From: Gymnorhina tibicen
Taxonomy: Eukaryota > Chordata > Aves > Passeriformes > Artamidae
Length of the DNA: 64,000 nucleotides
Direction of reading: 5' to 3'
NCBI GenBank assembly: GCA_013399875.1
Contig: VXAZ01003466.1
Span: 671,420-735,419, forward strand
Below, in pieces: positions 24,654 to 38,090 of the stretch; position 1 is the first letter of the stretch; each line of letters opens with the position of its first letter. Made by a program: the position numbers and the translations under genes. Under the pieces are notes generated by a model. The model searched no databases and was not told the DNA's origin. It saw nothing but the letters and a program-made list of their open reading frames with translations.

Positions 24654-25445
24654 ACAGTCTCACTCGATGAACCATCATCCATATGTTGTCTGCAGTTCCA
24701 CCATCAGAGAGGACATGCACAATGCAAGATCCCAGGGAGACATCTCTCTGTTCATTCTTGCATTTTGTTAAGAACATGGATTTTAAGACCAAAGAGGACC
24801 ATTATATCATTTTATGTGATATACTGAGTAACTTAAGCTAGAAAAGTTAATTTCTGATTTGTGCATGATTCCAGTAGCTTGTCCACTGAAGTGCTGCTTT
24901 CTGATCTTGTTTTGCAGCCTTCTAAGGTGCATAGCTATCGTTTCCCTCAGAGTCACTGTCAGAGGTTAATATTCATCAGTGTTAACAGTCAGGGCCCTTT
25001 GCCACTCTTGAATGTCATTAGCAATTTCATTGTGCCTTTTGCTTTCATTTCAGAGTCTTTACTTTCTGTTCTCCTGCCCCCACAGCTGTGGTGCCTTCAT
25101 TTTCTTTGAGTAAATGTGCATGTCTATGGCAGCTGTGGGTTTAATTTTATAGAGCCGTGGTGTTTCCTGTGCTCACAAGTACCTGATCCCATGTGCAACC
25201 AGGAATATGCAGGTGTGAACATTGCAATTTGCACACACAGCTGAATGAACTGGGCAGCCTTTACCCCCAGCTCAGCCCGGTGCTCCCACAGTTACCCCTT
25301 TATGCCAGCCAGCTGGGCCATCTCTAGTGCAGCCTCCACTTGGGTCTGAACGGGCCCCGCCGGCCTTTTCCCCATACTGGTTTGTGAGAGCTGTATTTGT
25401 TAACACCACCAAGATCTGCTTCCCTCTCATCCATGAAACATCAAA
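24654..25445. other. Non-coding stretch, no gene recognised
   Basis: Mixed DNA with short frames only (24861-25109 plus, 25272-25487 minus). Nothing recognisable. Confidence 0.5.
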
Positions 25446-25640
25446 ATCACAGAATGCTGGAGGTTGAAACAGACCTCTGGAGGTCACTGCTCCAACCCCA
25501 TTGCTATGGGAGGGTCACCCAGAGCAGTTTGCTCAGGGCTGTGTTCAGTCGGTTGTTGAATTACCTCCAAAGACAGAGACCCCACAACCTCTCTGGGCAA
25601 CATGTGCCAGTGACTGACCACCCTGATGGTAAAAAACCCA
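25446..25640 (-). mobile_element. CR1 LINE 3' end fragment, minus strand
   Basis: The left edge is the reverse complement of a CR1 terminus (ATCACAGAATGCTGGAGG, then GACCTCTGGAGGTCA and CTCCAACCCCATTGCTATG). It continues through the inverted 3' UTR block with 'CAGAGCAGTTTGCTCAGG', 'ACCCCACAACCTCTCTGGGC' and 'CCAGTGACTGACCACCCTGA'. About 195 bases remain, all from the 3' non-coding end. It is a different CR1 subfamily from the one ending at 59753, judging by the terminal 100 bases. Confidence 0.9.
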
Positions 25641-28600
25641 AATATTAAGCACAAAACAGGACTTGTGCCAGCTGATAGTTTTTATTCATGTGGTGGCAGC
25701 CACAGCTGAGTCTATTTGGTAGTGCCAGGAGAGAGCACTCACCTGAGGCAGGGACAGAAAATGCAATGGGCAACAAGTGGTCAGGAACATGGGGAAGGTC
25801 CAAAATTTTAAACAATCAGATTATCTGGACTTGTAGGAGCCATCCCTCAATCTTTTCCTGCCAGGTTTCACACCAGTTACACTCTTTTGCTGATATTTGA
25901 ATTGCACACAGATAAAGCTGACCCAGTCGTTTGAAAATGCCACTTATCTTCTACACCTGTCCCATAAATGTTCTAAAGATCTGTTCTGAGAATCAGCGAT
26001 GCTAAAGAAATTCCTGTTTCAGACTTGGAAATTGCTTTCTTGCCTGCCAGAAAGTGTTTGGTAAGATGAATTATTGGAACTCAGTCTGTTGGAAAAGAGA
26101 CACCTTTGCTGATAGAGACAAGCCAGATTGTTTCACAAAAAACTGTTCCACCTTGTTAGAATTCTGTGAAGAAAAATCCCTGTTCTTACAATGACAACTT
26201 TCACTACAAAGAGTTCCTTTTTTATCTGCTGGGTTTTTTCTAGACAATGTAAACCAGCACCTTGTTCAGTGTGCCTGCCCTGGAGTGCTGCTTTTTTAAA
26301 GGAAAATGGAATGCTGAAACAAATTCCTTGAAGAGAGATGAATGAATGGTCCATTAGTGAAACCACTGAAACATACAAAACACGGTCACTGATACTACGC
26401 TCACTCTGACTAGGGGCTCTGCAGCCAGGGGCTCTGCAGCCTCTGTGCCATGCCACTCTGTGGGCATGGAGCTGTGGCAGATGGATGCCACTGTCTTGTC
26501 AGTGAGCCCCACTCCACACCACAGTGGTACAGGGATGTAAGAGGAAATATATCATCAGTGATCAGCACAAGTGTGTCTAATCCCAGTATAAGCCAGCTGC
26601 CTCCCCAGTGGCCCAAGGCAGTCAACTGCCCAAGAGTCAGACATGCCTAAAGGGATTCCACTGAGCTTATGTGTCTCCTTCCCATATAAACCACCCACAG
26701 ATTAGGCACTTTCACCTTTCAAACATAAGCATTTCAAAGTAAAATGTTTTAAAAACCCCTAACTAAATCTTTAGATGGGATCATATGCTCCTGTTTATGT
26801 ATGAATATTAGAAATGAACACCTAAAACATACTCCTGTTACAGCCAAGCAGAAAGTGCACAAAGCCCAGTTACTCCAACTCGTTAACAGATGTCTCAGTC
26901 ATGACTGCAAATGCCTTCAGTATTTAGGCATGCAAGAAGTTTTGGAGTAAACAGTGGGCTCCTTCTATCACTATTATCCTTAATATCTTACCTTAGAGCA
27001 TCTTACTTCAGTGTAACTTGCACCAGACACATACTCAAAACTGGAAAGCCAAATCTCTTCGGTGGCATCAGGGAGCACTGAATTGGTAAGTAGAGCTGGC
27101 AGCAGGACTCCAGGATTCAATTCTGAACTGTCCCAAGATGTGAAATGGCAGATGCAGCTCTAACTCCAGGGCTCCAAGGAGAAGCTTCACTTGTGCTTTC
27201 TTGCTTGGGCTCCCTGACAGCAGTCCCTGCAAAAGCTCAATGATTTGTGGCTCATTATGACTGAGATGACCCATTCTTCTACACAAGAAGACAATTTTTG
27301 AGGGGAAAGGGAAAAGGGGAAGCTTGGGAGGGACATCAGCCCATGGTCACAACTGTGATGGACAAGCAGCTTCGCCAAGATCTGGACGAGGTCCTGATGG
27401 CTCTACCTGCTTTGAGGCCCAGGCTGTCAGGAGAATAGGTGTGACACTGAGCTCAGCTTGCAATCCTCTCTGCTCCTGACATTAGCTTCAGCATGCTTGG
27501 GTCTTTCCTTTGAAATGACTCCACAAAATTGACCTCTGGACCTCAGGACTATAAGCAAATGCCCACTGTCCATGCTCATAGGCAAGATCTGAATTTTGCA
27601 CTATTCTTTTCTCCCAGTCTCATCACAATGAACACTTTGCTGAGTGTCTGGCTGATAGCTCATATGTATCCTGCTTTCACAGCAGAGTTTACTGGTCGCA
27701 GCAGAAGGGGGAATATCCCAGGGGAGAGCTTCACTTTCTTGGTTTTGCTTGTTCGTTGCTACTATATTCCTCTTTGAACACCTTGAGGTTCTTAATGAGG
27801 TACTAATTGAAAGAGAAATGCTCTTCACAACCCTAAAAATCAGAAATTTTATTCATATGAGCGTAAACTCAGTGACTGCCACCATAATTTGTATGTTACT
27901 TGGGAATAACCTTTCTGAACACCTATTTAAGCACCGCTGGAATCAACAGCAAAACTGTAGGCTTCTATAAGAAAAGCAAAGCAACATAATTTTACATGGA
28001 GTGTGACACTACCCCTGATTCTTGCATGGCTGACTGATGATACAACTGAACATTGGACCTTGTGTTACAAATTTTGAAATCAAGTATTCTGTTTGAAATT
28101 TTTTTCTGAAAGAGGATTGGGTATCTAAGTTACATTTTCTGTTCATATATATTCACTCTAGTCCACCAAAGCAAAATTAAATGTAGGCAAAATAGCTGAA
28201 ATCTATCTTTCATTTACTTCTAAAAGTGTGTTCATTTTTTCCCCCCCCCTCATTACCTTGTTAGAGCTTGGAGTTCTGGAGACGAAAATTACTAATTTAT
28301 TTTCCAAGATCATGACATAGACTGAAAAGTGTTTTAAAAGCTCCATATACCTCATTCTTCATGTTAAAGTTCTACTTGGAGTGGTTGATGGAGGACTGAT
28401 TAGTGATGGAAGAATGTTCAATAAGTAACAGCAAAATGCTCATTATGTGATATATATTAAAGACAATTGTAAGCTCATTAGGAAAATGTCTTTTAAATGA
28501 TTATAAAACATCAGCAACAATGACAAAACATCACCACTGATATTTTTGATGTGTTTTATACTTAAAGTTGTAAAGAAATTTGTAGACTTCAATTGTGACC

Positions 28601-28734
28601 CAATTTCCAAAGAATTTTTAAAAGCCTACATTAATGAAAACATAGCATTTTATTTTCCTCATCCTCATAGTAAATAGCCTCCTAAATAGGTCAGTTAGGG
28701 TCAAAAGGTGGGGTTTTTATTATTATTTTTAAAT
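25641..28734. other. Non-coding stretch with small simple repeats
   Basis: A perfect 15-bp tandem duplication of AGGGGCTCTGCAGCC occupies 26412-26441, and a nine-base C run lies at 28241-28249. From about 27980 to 28720 the DNA is strongly AT-rich with no frame above 60 codons. No gene, RNA or interspersed repeat was recognised. Confidence 0.55.
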
Positions 28735-28905
28735 AGAAGTAAAGAGAAACTTTGGATCCCAAGCCAATGTTGATGAAGATATGCGTTGTTCTGTGGGGAG
28801 ACCCACGCTTACTCGCTTTTGGCCACTTCTCTTGGAAGCCGTGACACGAAATCAGGTGAAGCTGTTTCCAACCCCAACATCAAAGTTATCTTGAAATTAG
28901 AAAAT
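28735..28905. promoter_or_regulatory. Candidate conserved noncoding element
   Basis: Five CpGs occur within about 70 bases (ATGCGT, CACGCT, CTCGCT, GCCGTG, CACGAA, 28780-28850), flanked by several kilobases of AT-rich, CpG-poor DNA. No open frame or repeat explains the block. CpG retention suggests either recent origin from a CpG-rich sequence or selective constraint. Confidence 0.2.
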
Positions 28906-31900
28906 GTGCAGCCCAAGGGCAACTGAAGATAAGTTGCTCAGTTGAAACTCTATAGTAAAAGTGCTCAACATCAAAATTAAAAGTCCCTAAAAATACTTCA
29001 GATTTATAATACTTTTTATTTTCTCCCCTTAGAAAAAGCACTGCCTAATCTCATTGATTCTGGAACCTCACAAAACTCCCGAGTCATGCAGAATTTTGTT
29101 TATATGGAGGTGTGTTGTTTTCAAAGATGCAAGAACAAGACCTGAAAACACCCTTGAGCTCAAGTTATAAGGATGGAGAAGGTGGAAACTGTCGGAGAGG
29201 AACAAGTTGGCTACACCTAGAAAAATATATGCTATTATTATATTTTTTTCTCTTAGCATCTAAGGTTTTTCTCTATCTGGATTTTATCACTTCTATCCAG
29301 TCTGTCATGCATTATTAAAAATCTGGCACATTTTGTGGATTCTGTGATTCCTGCTCAGGGCAGCTCTCAGTCCACATTCATTTCTTCCTCCCCATGTTTC
29401 TCTCTAACCCAGCAATTAACACAAGCTTTGTTGAGGCTCCATCCGTAAATGGTGCTTCCTGCTAGGCACATGCCCAGACCAGTTTCCACTTTGGTGTCCT
29501 GCCACAGAACACCTGGTCAAAATGAGGGAATGAAAACTTGAACTCGAAGAAAAATTATTGTTAGAAGTTTGTGGTAAATGCAAATCCGCATGCAGGGTGA
29601 GCTTGAGTCAAAAGTCCACACAAGTTATTTCTAAATGAGAGTTCCCTGAATCACTAAGAGCTAGGCCAAGGCAGTGTAGCCAGGGTGTGTTTGGGCTGCA
29701 GGAGCAGTGGTGGGAGAGCTGAGCAGGAAGGGAGAGACAGGGAGCACAGTGGGCAGGCGGTGCAGGGCCTGGAGATGGACACACACCCTCACTAGCCCCA
29801 CAGTCCCTGAGGTCTGGGGTTCCCATGGGGCCACCGTGCCAGAGCACCCATCTCCTCCCTGCCACAGCCCCAGCCCTTGAGCTGGGATGGACTGGATGAT
29901 GACAAAGAGGGAAAGGGGCCAGTCACCTCCTGGGCCCCAGAAGCTCAGACATGCGTTGGGTGCTGTAATGGCCAGGTGCTGCAGAGCATTCCCTGGTCTT
30001 CAATCAGCCTTGCAGGCAGAAATCCTTATAACCTTCTACACAAGGAAGGGAAGGGGATCATGTCAGCATCAGGAGAGGACTACCTTCACTGAGACTGTCT
30101 GGAAAGCCACACTGGCATGTCTTTAGAGTTATTTAGGATCTAATTAGGTCATGCCCAATTACTGCCTGCATGGTGGAGACCTTGGTGCTGCAGAATGGCT
30201 GAGCCTTGGGATAAAAATGCAAGAATTCAGCAGATGATGTATCACTGCTCGTGTCACACATGGCCATTTATCTCCAATTAAGACATGAATAATGCAGAGA
30301 AAGGTTTTTTTACTGACCGGAGAATTTCTTCAACTCCCCCTCCTGAAGTGTGTTACTGGGCTTCAGGTACATGGGCAAGAAGGAAAATACTTGGGAGCTG
30401 GCAAGATTCAGGAATTAGTTCTTCTTGCATGGAGTGTAATGAGTCAAAAGCATCTCACAGATGAAGTAAGGTAAAGCCAGACTAAGAAAATAGAAAGGGA
30501 GGTGAACATTTAAAGCCTTTTAACAACAGACTACTATGTAACGAAAGTGGGTTTCACCAATTTGTCTCATGTAAGAAGCAATGAAACCAGCTAAATCCAG
30601 GTCACTGGCCCCACTGCCCTCTAGACAAGCACATAGTTTTCTGCCAACACTCCACACTTGCTTTTGCACTTCCTTTAGCTTACAGAATTTGAAAAGGCAT
30701 TCTTAGGAATTAGTGAAAAGCCATTAAAAAAGCAACACTCAAAGAGTGTTTTAATGGATTAAAAACCCAGATGTCAGCTGATGGTCATTGCACATCATCA
30801 CCATGCAGCTGTCGCTAAGAAAACATTCTACAAACATACACACACGCATGCACACCACCCCCCTGCCCCCATTGGGACAGTACTCACAACACTGTGTTAA
30901 CTATATAAAGAAACCAAACGCTTCGAGTAAGTTCCTCATACGGATTTCCCAGGGCCAGCACCACCATCATTCATGCTAATGCTACAGGAGGCTTTGGCTT
31001 CCATCCAGCCCTCACACCCTTTGAACAGGATCACAATGGCAGCAGAGCTGGGCTGTCTACATCAGACATCACAGCACATTTTAAAATTAATTCTCTGCTT
31101 TTCTGACTTGCCATGATATTTTCCCTCTTTATAAATAAATGGCTTACTAAGAAGAACAAAATACCAGCTATGTAGTAAAGGTTGCTCATAAGTTTATCTC
31201 TGAGGCTTAGAACTCTATGAACTTCCCACAGATTTGTCTCTATTTTATTTCTTTGAATCAAGATTTCCCTAAACCCTTTGTCTTTAATGGAAGAGAGATT
31301 CTTACATTGCGAAGCTGCAGAAAGAAAATTACCTGATTGAAGCCTGACAGCTGAGTTTAAGAGCATTGATAAAGAGCTGAGAACTTACTCGGTGAAGTTA
31401 AGATAAAGGAAAACACACAGAATAAAACTGCATTGTTTTAGATGTTATTGCAATTGTTATACAAAAAAGCATCAGTAAGGGCATTGATGTAAAATGAGGA
31501 AAGAAACAGAGTATATCTCAATGAAAGCACAGCAGAACATGCTTTTAGGGCAAATGAATAAACAGAGACCCGGATGGATTTGAAGAGAGTTTGTAGTCAA
31601 CCAAAGACAGAGGTGAGTTCCAGGGTTCTTTGGCTTTTAGAGATAAAAGCTGCTGCTGAGATACCAAGACTGACACAAAAGAGAGAGAGAAAAAACAATT
31701 TTGAAGGTTTCTACTTCCTAATTTCTATATTCTTTTTTACTTAGTAGTTCAAAGTTGTTAAAAATAGATATATTTCAAATATTTTGTAACACCACAACTT
31801 ACCTCACTGCTGCCAGCTCTGCAGGTTCCTAAAGGAAAATAAGCTTCCTAATTCTAACCAGACAATCATAAAAAAATCATAACAAGGAACGCACTAAGAA

Positions 31901-33635
31901 TGATAGGTATTGAAATGGCCTTTATGGTTTTTTTAATTTTTCACTGGATCTACCACAATTGGATGTTTTTTATTCCACGACTGCAGGTCTAAAAAACGTG
32001 GTTACTGCACGTGTATGTGCACATATACAAGGAATCATAAGGGAATGAATTAAAGCAATGAAAAATTCCTCTCTCTCTCAGTCCTGCAGATCCATAGATA
32101 AATCTTTCCAGAAGAAAGCCATGCTGACAGCTGAAATCTTACCAATAATTTCTCCGGAGCACTATTTGTCTGGAGTCATGAAGGCTAGACCCTCCTTCTG
32201 TTAGTCATTAATAAAAGGGTCCCCTCCATTAGTGCATCAGAGAGAGGCTTCCCCTCATCCCTGGACTTTTCTGCAAACACTGAAAGAAGTGGCTGAGCAA
32301 GTGCTGGCATGGCTGAGGGAAGAAGAGAGGTGGGTTGTGGAGGAGGTGAAACTGCTCACTTGTGTCCTCTTAGCACTCTGCCCACGGGCAGGTGGTGCCA
32401 GCCAGGCCAGGGCTCCCATGTCAGATGGAGTGAGCTCTCAGGTGGCCCCAAAGGCTGGATCTCTTGGTGGTCTCGCCCCTGTGGAGACCTCAGCTCAGCC
32501 CACCCAGCCACTGCCCACAGTGGAATGGGGAACAGGTGCATGATGAGCTGTAGTTTTCTGTATGGATGTGTCCTGCAGCCCCTCCTGGATTTGTCCAAGC
32601 AGCAAAACCCTGAGTTTGCCACTAGATCTCAGCTTTTTTAGGATTTTTTCAGGGAAATAATTTCCAGAGCAATAAAATACAAGTCTAAGTGTATCTTAAA
32701 ACTACACACTTTTATGTGTAATCATTTTGACCTGTCTCCCTGATAAAAAAAGATTTATCTCAAAGTCCTGAAGGCGCTAAAGCTGTTGTGAGGAGGGATA
32801 GCTGAGCACATTGGTCAGTGAGATAAATGAAACTAGTCAGACTATGAATAGCACCAGAAGGATGTTATTAAATCAATGCTTGGGGAATCAGTCTTCTGCT
32901 TAGCTTTCCATATTTTTCCCTCTTTCAGATTTCCCTGCCAAGAGAACCAGAAGCAGATCTTTGCAAATGTTTTCCTGCAATTTTCTCTTTAAAAAGCAAC
33001 TGTGTTTACACAGTTTGGATGTCGTATGTGGCAGATTGGTTGGGGGTGCATAAATGCATTGTAACCAATATAACGAACAAAAAAACCACGAAACCCACTC
33101 AGTCTATTTTTGCCTGATTTCTTCTCGTGCCCTTGGACTCTGAGAAATATACTTTGCTCTGTCCTCGGCACAGTAAATTCCTGGAGCAGACCATTGTCTG
33201 TCTGGGATTGTTTCAGCAACTTCTCTTGCTTTTACTTTCATTTTATATGATGCTCTCCAGAAGCCCCATTTTTATGTCTTCTCAGAAATCCAGTTGTACT
33301 GCAATAGGAAAGCTTTCCCTAAACCAAGTACTTGTTTCAGCTGGATGTTTTATTATCCATTCTCAGATATTTGTTCTCTTTAGACAAATGAAGGCAACAA
33401 CTGAAATGAAAACTGTAAAACTGACAAATACCAGCCATCAGAGTGCATATTAAGAGCACCACAACAACTTACTTTTTACAGTGAGTGCTGAGGTAATGCA
33501 GTAAATTTAAAACAAATTGTGGGGAAAGTGCTTTGTATCATCTCTTTTCTGACCTTAACCCATGGGCAGAGAAACAGCCAGAGGCTGTGCACACCCTCCT
33601 GTCACTACAGAAGAGTCCCAAGTATTCTGGTTTCT
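28906..33635. other. Non-coding stretch, no gene recognised
   Basis: GC-richer patches at about 29640-29950 and 32250-32600 hold short overlapping frames (29608-29865 minus, 32232-32543 plus) without domains. A short imperfect CA repeat lies near 30834-30860. TCTAATTAGGTCATGCCCAA at about 30139-30158 is homeodomain-like. The rest is AT-rich unique-looking DNA with no RNA gene or repeat I can name. Confidence 0.5.
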
Positions 33636-33932
33636 TTTGGAGCCAGGCTCTTCTCCATGGTGCCCAGCTGTAAGACAAGAGGTAATGGGCAGAAACTGAT
33701 GCCTAGGAAGTTCCACCTGAACTTAAGGAAGAACTTCTTTCCTGTGCAATGACTGAGCACTGGAACAGGTTGCCCAGAGTGGGTGTCTCACTGGAGATAT
33801 TCCAGAATAGTCTGGACACACTCCTGTGTCATGTGCTCTGGGATGATCCTGGTTGAGCAGGGAGGTTGGACTGGATGAGCCACTGTAGTCCATTCCATCC
33901 TGACCCATCCTGGTATCCTGTGATCCTGCGAA
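33636..33932 (+). mobile_element. CR1 LINE 3' end fragment, plus strand
   Basis: The fragment begins in the last part of ORF2 (TTTTGGAGCCAGGCTCTTCT, 'ACAAGAGGTAATGGGCAGAAA', 'AGGAAGTTCCACCTGAACTT', 'AGGAAGAACTTCTTTCCTG'). It continues with 'ACTGGAACAGGTTGCCCAGA', 'GAGATATTCCAGAATAGTCT' and 'GGTTGGACTGGATGAGCCAC', and ends in a degenerate octamer tail (TATCCTGTGATCCTGCG). Order and orientation match a bird CR1 read 5' to 3'. It is decayed and has no usable coding frame. Confidence 0.92.
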
Positions 33933-35726
33933 TTCCGTGGGGGCATTCAAACACAAAGTTCCCTGCTCAGACACTGACTACTGTTCCATAACCTCCACAC
34001 ACCACCACTCCCACGTCCCCATGGCTGTTGTCCTTGCTGTACCACAGAGACCTTGAGGAGGGGGACTCAGCACTCTCTGGGAATTACCACCATTGCCTTC
34101 AGCCTCCTTGTTTCCTGGATAGGCAGTTCATTGCTTCTTTTCTCCTACAATATCCCCATCTTCCTTCCTTCTAGTGGGGCTTGGGTTGATTTGCCATAGT
34201 TTGTGAACTCATGAGAACATATGCATTTTAACTTGTCTGTGAATGGGTTATAGGCATAATCCTTCTATGATGATGGAAAGCCAAAGCCTACAGGGCTGAC
34301 AGAGGGGCTGATGGCAGCTCTGCCATGCAAACACATCTCTGAGCCAAAGATGCTTTGCTGTAACACAAAACATACCGAGAGGGGATGTGCCCTGGGTTTG
34401 TATAAAGCTCTTTCCTTTGAAATCAAGTTGTGTTCTTTATTCTTTCCATTAATATATTTGGTAGCATCAAAAATTGTTAAAGGTGAAGCAGAATTTCAGT
34501 CACTGAGGGAGACAAGCCACCTTTTTTTAGATCTGTTCAGACCAGGAAACAGTGGATGACACCCACTTCAAACTGACGTCATAGAGCCAAGCAGAGTGAA
34601 AGCCCCTGTATCTCCAGCACAATGTAGATGCAGAACAAAAGCTGTCTCCAGCTTCTTGCAGCTGCTTCTGAGCATATCTTTCAAGTGAAAACAACTGTTA
34701 AAACAAACCTTGAGGAGAAACAGAGTGAACAGCTACATGAATAACGAATGACACCATACTGAGTGTTACAAGTCTTCTGGATGGAGCCATTTGTTCTTGG
34801 AACCCATATATTTTGTTTCCAATGTGACTTGCTATATTGCTGCAACTAGAGCTGATATTAAACATGGTCATGCATGTGTGGGTTACTACATTTTTCTTGC
34901 AGCCTTTTTACCTGCTGGTTACAGTTTTTATACAACAGCTTTCATGCTAGGATACAAACAGGAATGTTCTTCAGTCATACTCATGTGACCATAGATCACT
35001 GGATGTGACAGGGAGTAATGCAAAGAGTAAAAAGATTTTTTCCCTCTGTTGAACAGAAAAATATTTCTGTCTTCCTACTAGATGATTACTAGCTGTTCAG
35101 CAAGAAAGATATGGCCTTGCAAAGACTCCTCTTTTCTTCCTTACTTTGTTCAAAGTTTCTGAACAGCCTGAACTGAGTGAGTGATGCTCTTTCCTCTCCA
35201 AGTACTATGGGAGCACTGAATTGTGATTCATTATCCTGTCTTCAGGGGCTCAAGAGACAGCAACACACATTCCTGTGTTACAAGAGATCACACACTAATT
35301 AACAGCATTATACATTTATGAACCAATTATCATATTTGCACAGGACAAGTGCATCCTACTTCTAATTATAATTTAAGGTCTCACTTGAATAAGCTGTGAT
35401 TGAAGAAAAGCCCAGTGCACCCTATTAGCATTTTGCAAGCCGAAGTCAAGATGATCAGTCGAGTGTGCTCTGCAGCTTCCTTCCCTAGCACCATCCATAG
35501 GATTAGCAGGATTATGTCCTCACCTGTGCAGCAAAGGGCTGACTTGCCTTGACTCAGTAAATGCTTCTCGCTTCTTCCAGAACATCCTCCCTCAGCCTCT
35601 CCCTGCATGGCTCAGAACAGGGGAGGAAGTAAATTATGCTCTCCAAGACCTGGAAAATAAATACCAGGCATCCAGGTACCATAGACTTGGCACTTTGAAA
35701 TTACCGTCTCTTTGCTAGCAGTGCAG
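33933..35726. other. Non-coding stretch, no gene recognised
   Basis: Mixed DNA, GC-richer just after the CR1 and AT-rich from about 34,600. Only short frames without domains (34311-34559, 34791-34988, 35381-35608). No repeat family recognised. Confidence 0.5.
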
Positions 35727-35766
35727 TCTCTCCCTCAATCTCTCCCCCTCTCTCTCTCTCTCTTTA
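35727..35766. repeat. (CT)n microsatellite, imperfect
   Basis: A pyrimidine-rich CT array reads TCTCTCCCTCAATCTCTCC and then about nine uninterrupted CT units (about 35747-35764). An ordinary dinucleotide repeat. Confidence 0.85.
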
Positions 35767-37419
35767 TCTACCAGCCATGCAGAGACAGGAGGAAAATTAA
35801 AGTAGATGTGAGTCTTTGCTTTAATGTCTTTTGTGTAAAAGGAAAACAAGCTGCCTCTCAGAGCATGTAGCAGCTCAGGTGTGTGACTTCCCCTTCTGTG
35901 AGGGTAAGCACAAACTGGTGTCTCCCACCCCTCGCATGGGTGGGTGGTCTCTGCCTCCATGTCTCACACATCTCTACATCCCTTCTGTGTGCTCTACCAA
36001 AACAGATTTCTTAATGGTTTCAGCCTCTGTTTGCAGTTCTTTTCATCAACAAACCAATCCAAAATATTTTCTCTTCCCACAATGGTGTTCTGTATGCGTA
36101 ACTTCCACGGCCACCTTCACTACCCATACACAAGGAGTACAGATGAAAAAATATTTTTAGTAGTCCTTTAAAACAGCCAGAAATGACTCATTCAAACTGA
36201 TAGTGTCATGGGAAAGCCTGGCCCACACATCTGTCTGGAAAATTCATGGGTACCAGAGAACAAGAAATCATAATATTTGGCTCTGGAATTTATAATATTT
36301 GCTTCTTCTGCTACTCCTTCTGCTGAAATATATTCTGTTACATTTTTGTCAATTCCTGGATAAGGAAAGGAGCAACACTTTAATCTTCTCTGAGGCAGAC
36401 TGTATATTTTAAAAGCTCTATAAACATGAGTTTTCTACACCACAATCATTGTTCCTGCAGGCATTAATGTTGCAAACCAAGTAATAAGACTTCAAGCACT
36501 AATCAAAATATTCAGAATTGCAAGTTGGTAACAAACAACCTGAAGCCTAAATAGCTCTTAGCAGTAAAAATAAATCCAGCCTTGTCTGGGATCTCCATGG
36601 ACTTTTGTACCTCATGAACCATAAATATATTTCCATTTCAGCTTTCAAATTAGTTGCTGTTTAGGCTACCTCAACATCTGTGGGAATATCTGCCCTGGAA
36701 GAGGAAGCAAACAGCTTTGCAGAGATTCTGGTTAGTGAGGTCGATCAATACCTGCAGAGGAGACCTGCTTCCAAAAGCAGCCCTGTCGGTTTTCCTGGTT
36801 CATTACTAAAGTGCTTTCAGTTGAATCCAATTAAACTGCTCTGCCAGTGGAGTTAAATCCACTCTGGCAGCAGCAGCCGCTGGCTCCGGGCATGTGGTGG
36901 CCAGGGCCACTGGTCAGCCTGTGCCAGATGCAGGGGCTGCTGTGTCTAGAGCAAAAATACTAGAAATTTTCATTAAAACAATCTCTTCTAGTCTCTTTTG
37001 TACTGCATTTTAAGTTTCTCGGACTGTACCAAATGATCTGCCTGAACATCACTTGTCACAAGCTGCGCAGTGCTGTTCACAACTTGGGGCAAGAGTAGGC
37101 TGGTGACACTGTGATGTTTACTGATAAGCCAAAATGCATCCTGGAGAAAAATACCACTATTTTCTTCACAAATGAAAGCAGGCATCCTTAAAGCTACAGA
37201 CACTCTCTGAAATGCCTGTTTAAAGTAATCGGTAAATAGGAATACTTTCCACTAGCTTTGGGTAGCAGAATGTTTAAAGACGTGGTCTAAACACCTGACT
37301 ACTTTATCTGGGACCTGGGGACAGGGTGTGTTTGAGGCAGATATTAATGCCTAGCTCCCTACTGCTGACCCAGATAATCATATGCGCTCATAGGGATGTG
37401 TTGGGAGCCCTCTGAACAC
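35767..37419. other. Non-coding stretch, no gene recognised
   Basis: AT-rich unique-looking DNA with two overlapping plus-strand frames of 75-109 codons (35831-36171) lacking domains. A GC-rich patch lies near 36850-36950. No repeat family or RNA gene recognised. Confidence 0.5.
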
Positions 37420-38090
37420 CCTGAGTGTGCTGCTACAAGGAAGCCCCAAAGGGTCCCTGGAGAGATGGGTCTTCAGCTGGTCTTTGTGGGGATGCAGGTG
37501 AGGTCACTGGTACAGAAATTTCTCTGCCCTGGGTATTCTGCAGCAGGGTTTTGAGCTTTAAGTCAAATTTATTTGACTGGTACGGTGGTAGAAGCAGTTG
37601 GAGCTGGGTGCCTCCAGGGAAAGACCCCAAACAAGGGAATCCCTGGCCCGTTATGCCCTGACAGTCCGTGCACCTGATTTCCACCCACTCCTCACACACC
37701 CTGCACACACCTCGTTGTCCAAAGCTGATTTTTGGTCTGGGGTCTTCTAGCACCTTACTGGATTCTTCCTCTGTCTCACAGTGGGTCAGTAGCTGACTTT
37801 ATGTTGTGGCTTCCTTATCTCCCAGTTTGCACTGGCCTCAGGGCTGCCTTTTACATAACTAAGCAAGAGCTCAAGACAAGTTCAGTCTAAGATAAGACTT
37901 AAGATAACTTCAGCCTAAGGCTTTAGTTCAGTTTAGTTACTCATATTAAGCAAACTTATACTCAGACAAAAGAATACCTTTAGCAGAATTCAGCTGGCTA
38001 CAATTTATCTACAGGATTCACTCAGGAGCCCATTTGACATGTTCATATATCATAGGGCATCTTGAACACCCTGTCGTCTCTCCACCACAC
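37420..38090 (-). mobile_element. Probable endogenous-retrovirus LTR, minus strand
   Basis: Read on the minus strand, the block has the layout of an avian ERV LTR. It carries a long AT-rich U3-like part (right side, with repeated CTAAGATAAG/CTTAAGATAA units at about 37885-37915) and a GC-richer middle containing 'AGGGAATCCCTGGCCCGTTA' on the plus strand. An AATAAA polyadenylation signal follows (plus-strand TTTATT at 37568-37573), then a U5-like segment. GAGCTGGGTGCCTCCAGGG at about 37600-37618 resembles the cap/R region I associate with passerine LTRs. No adjoining gag, pol or env was found. Boundaries are approximate. Confidence 0.45.

Noticed and set aside
30834..30860. CA-rich run as a microsatellite
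   Set aside because: Too short and interrupted (ACACACACGCATGCACACC) to list as a separate repeat.
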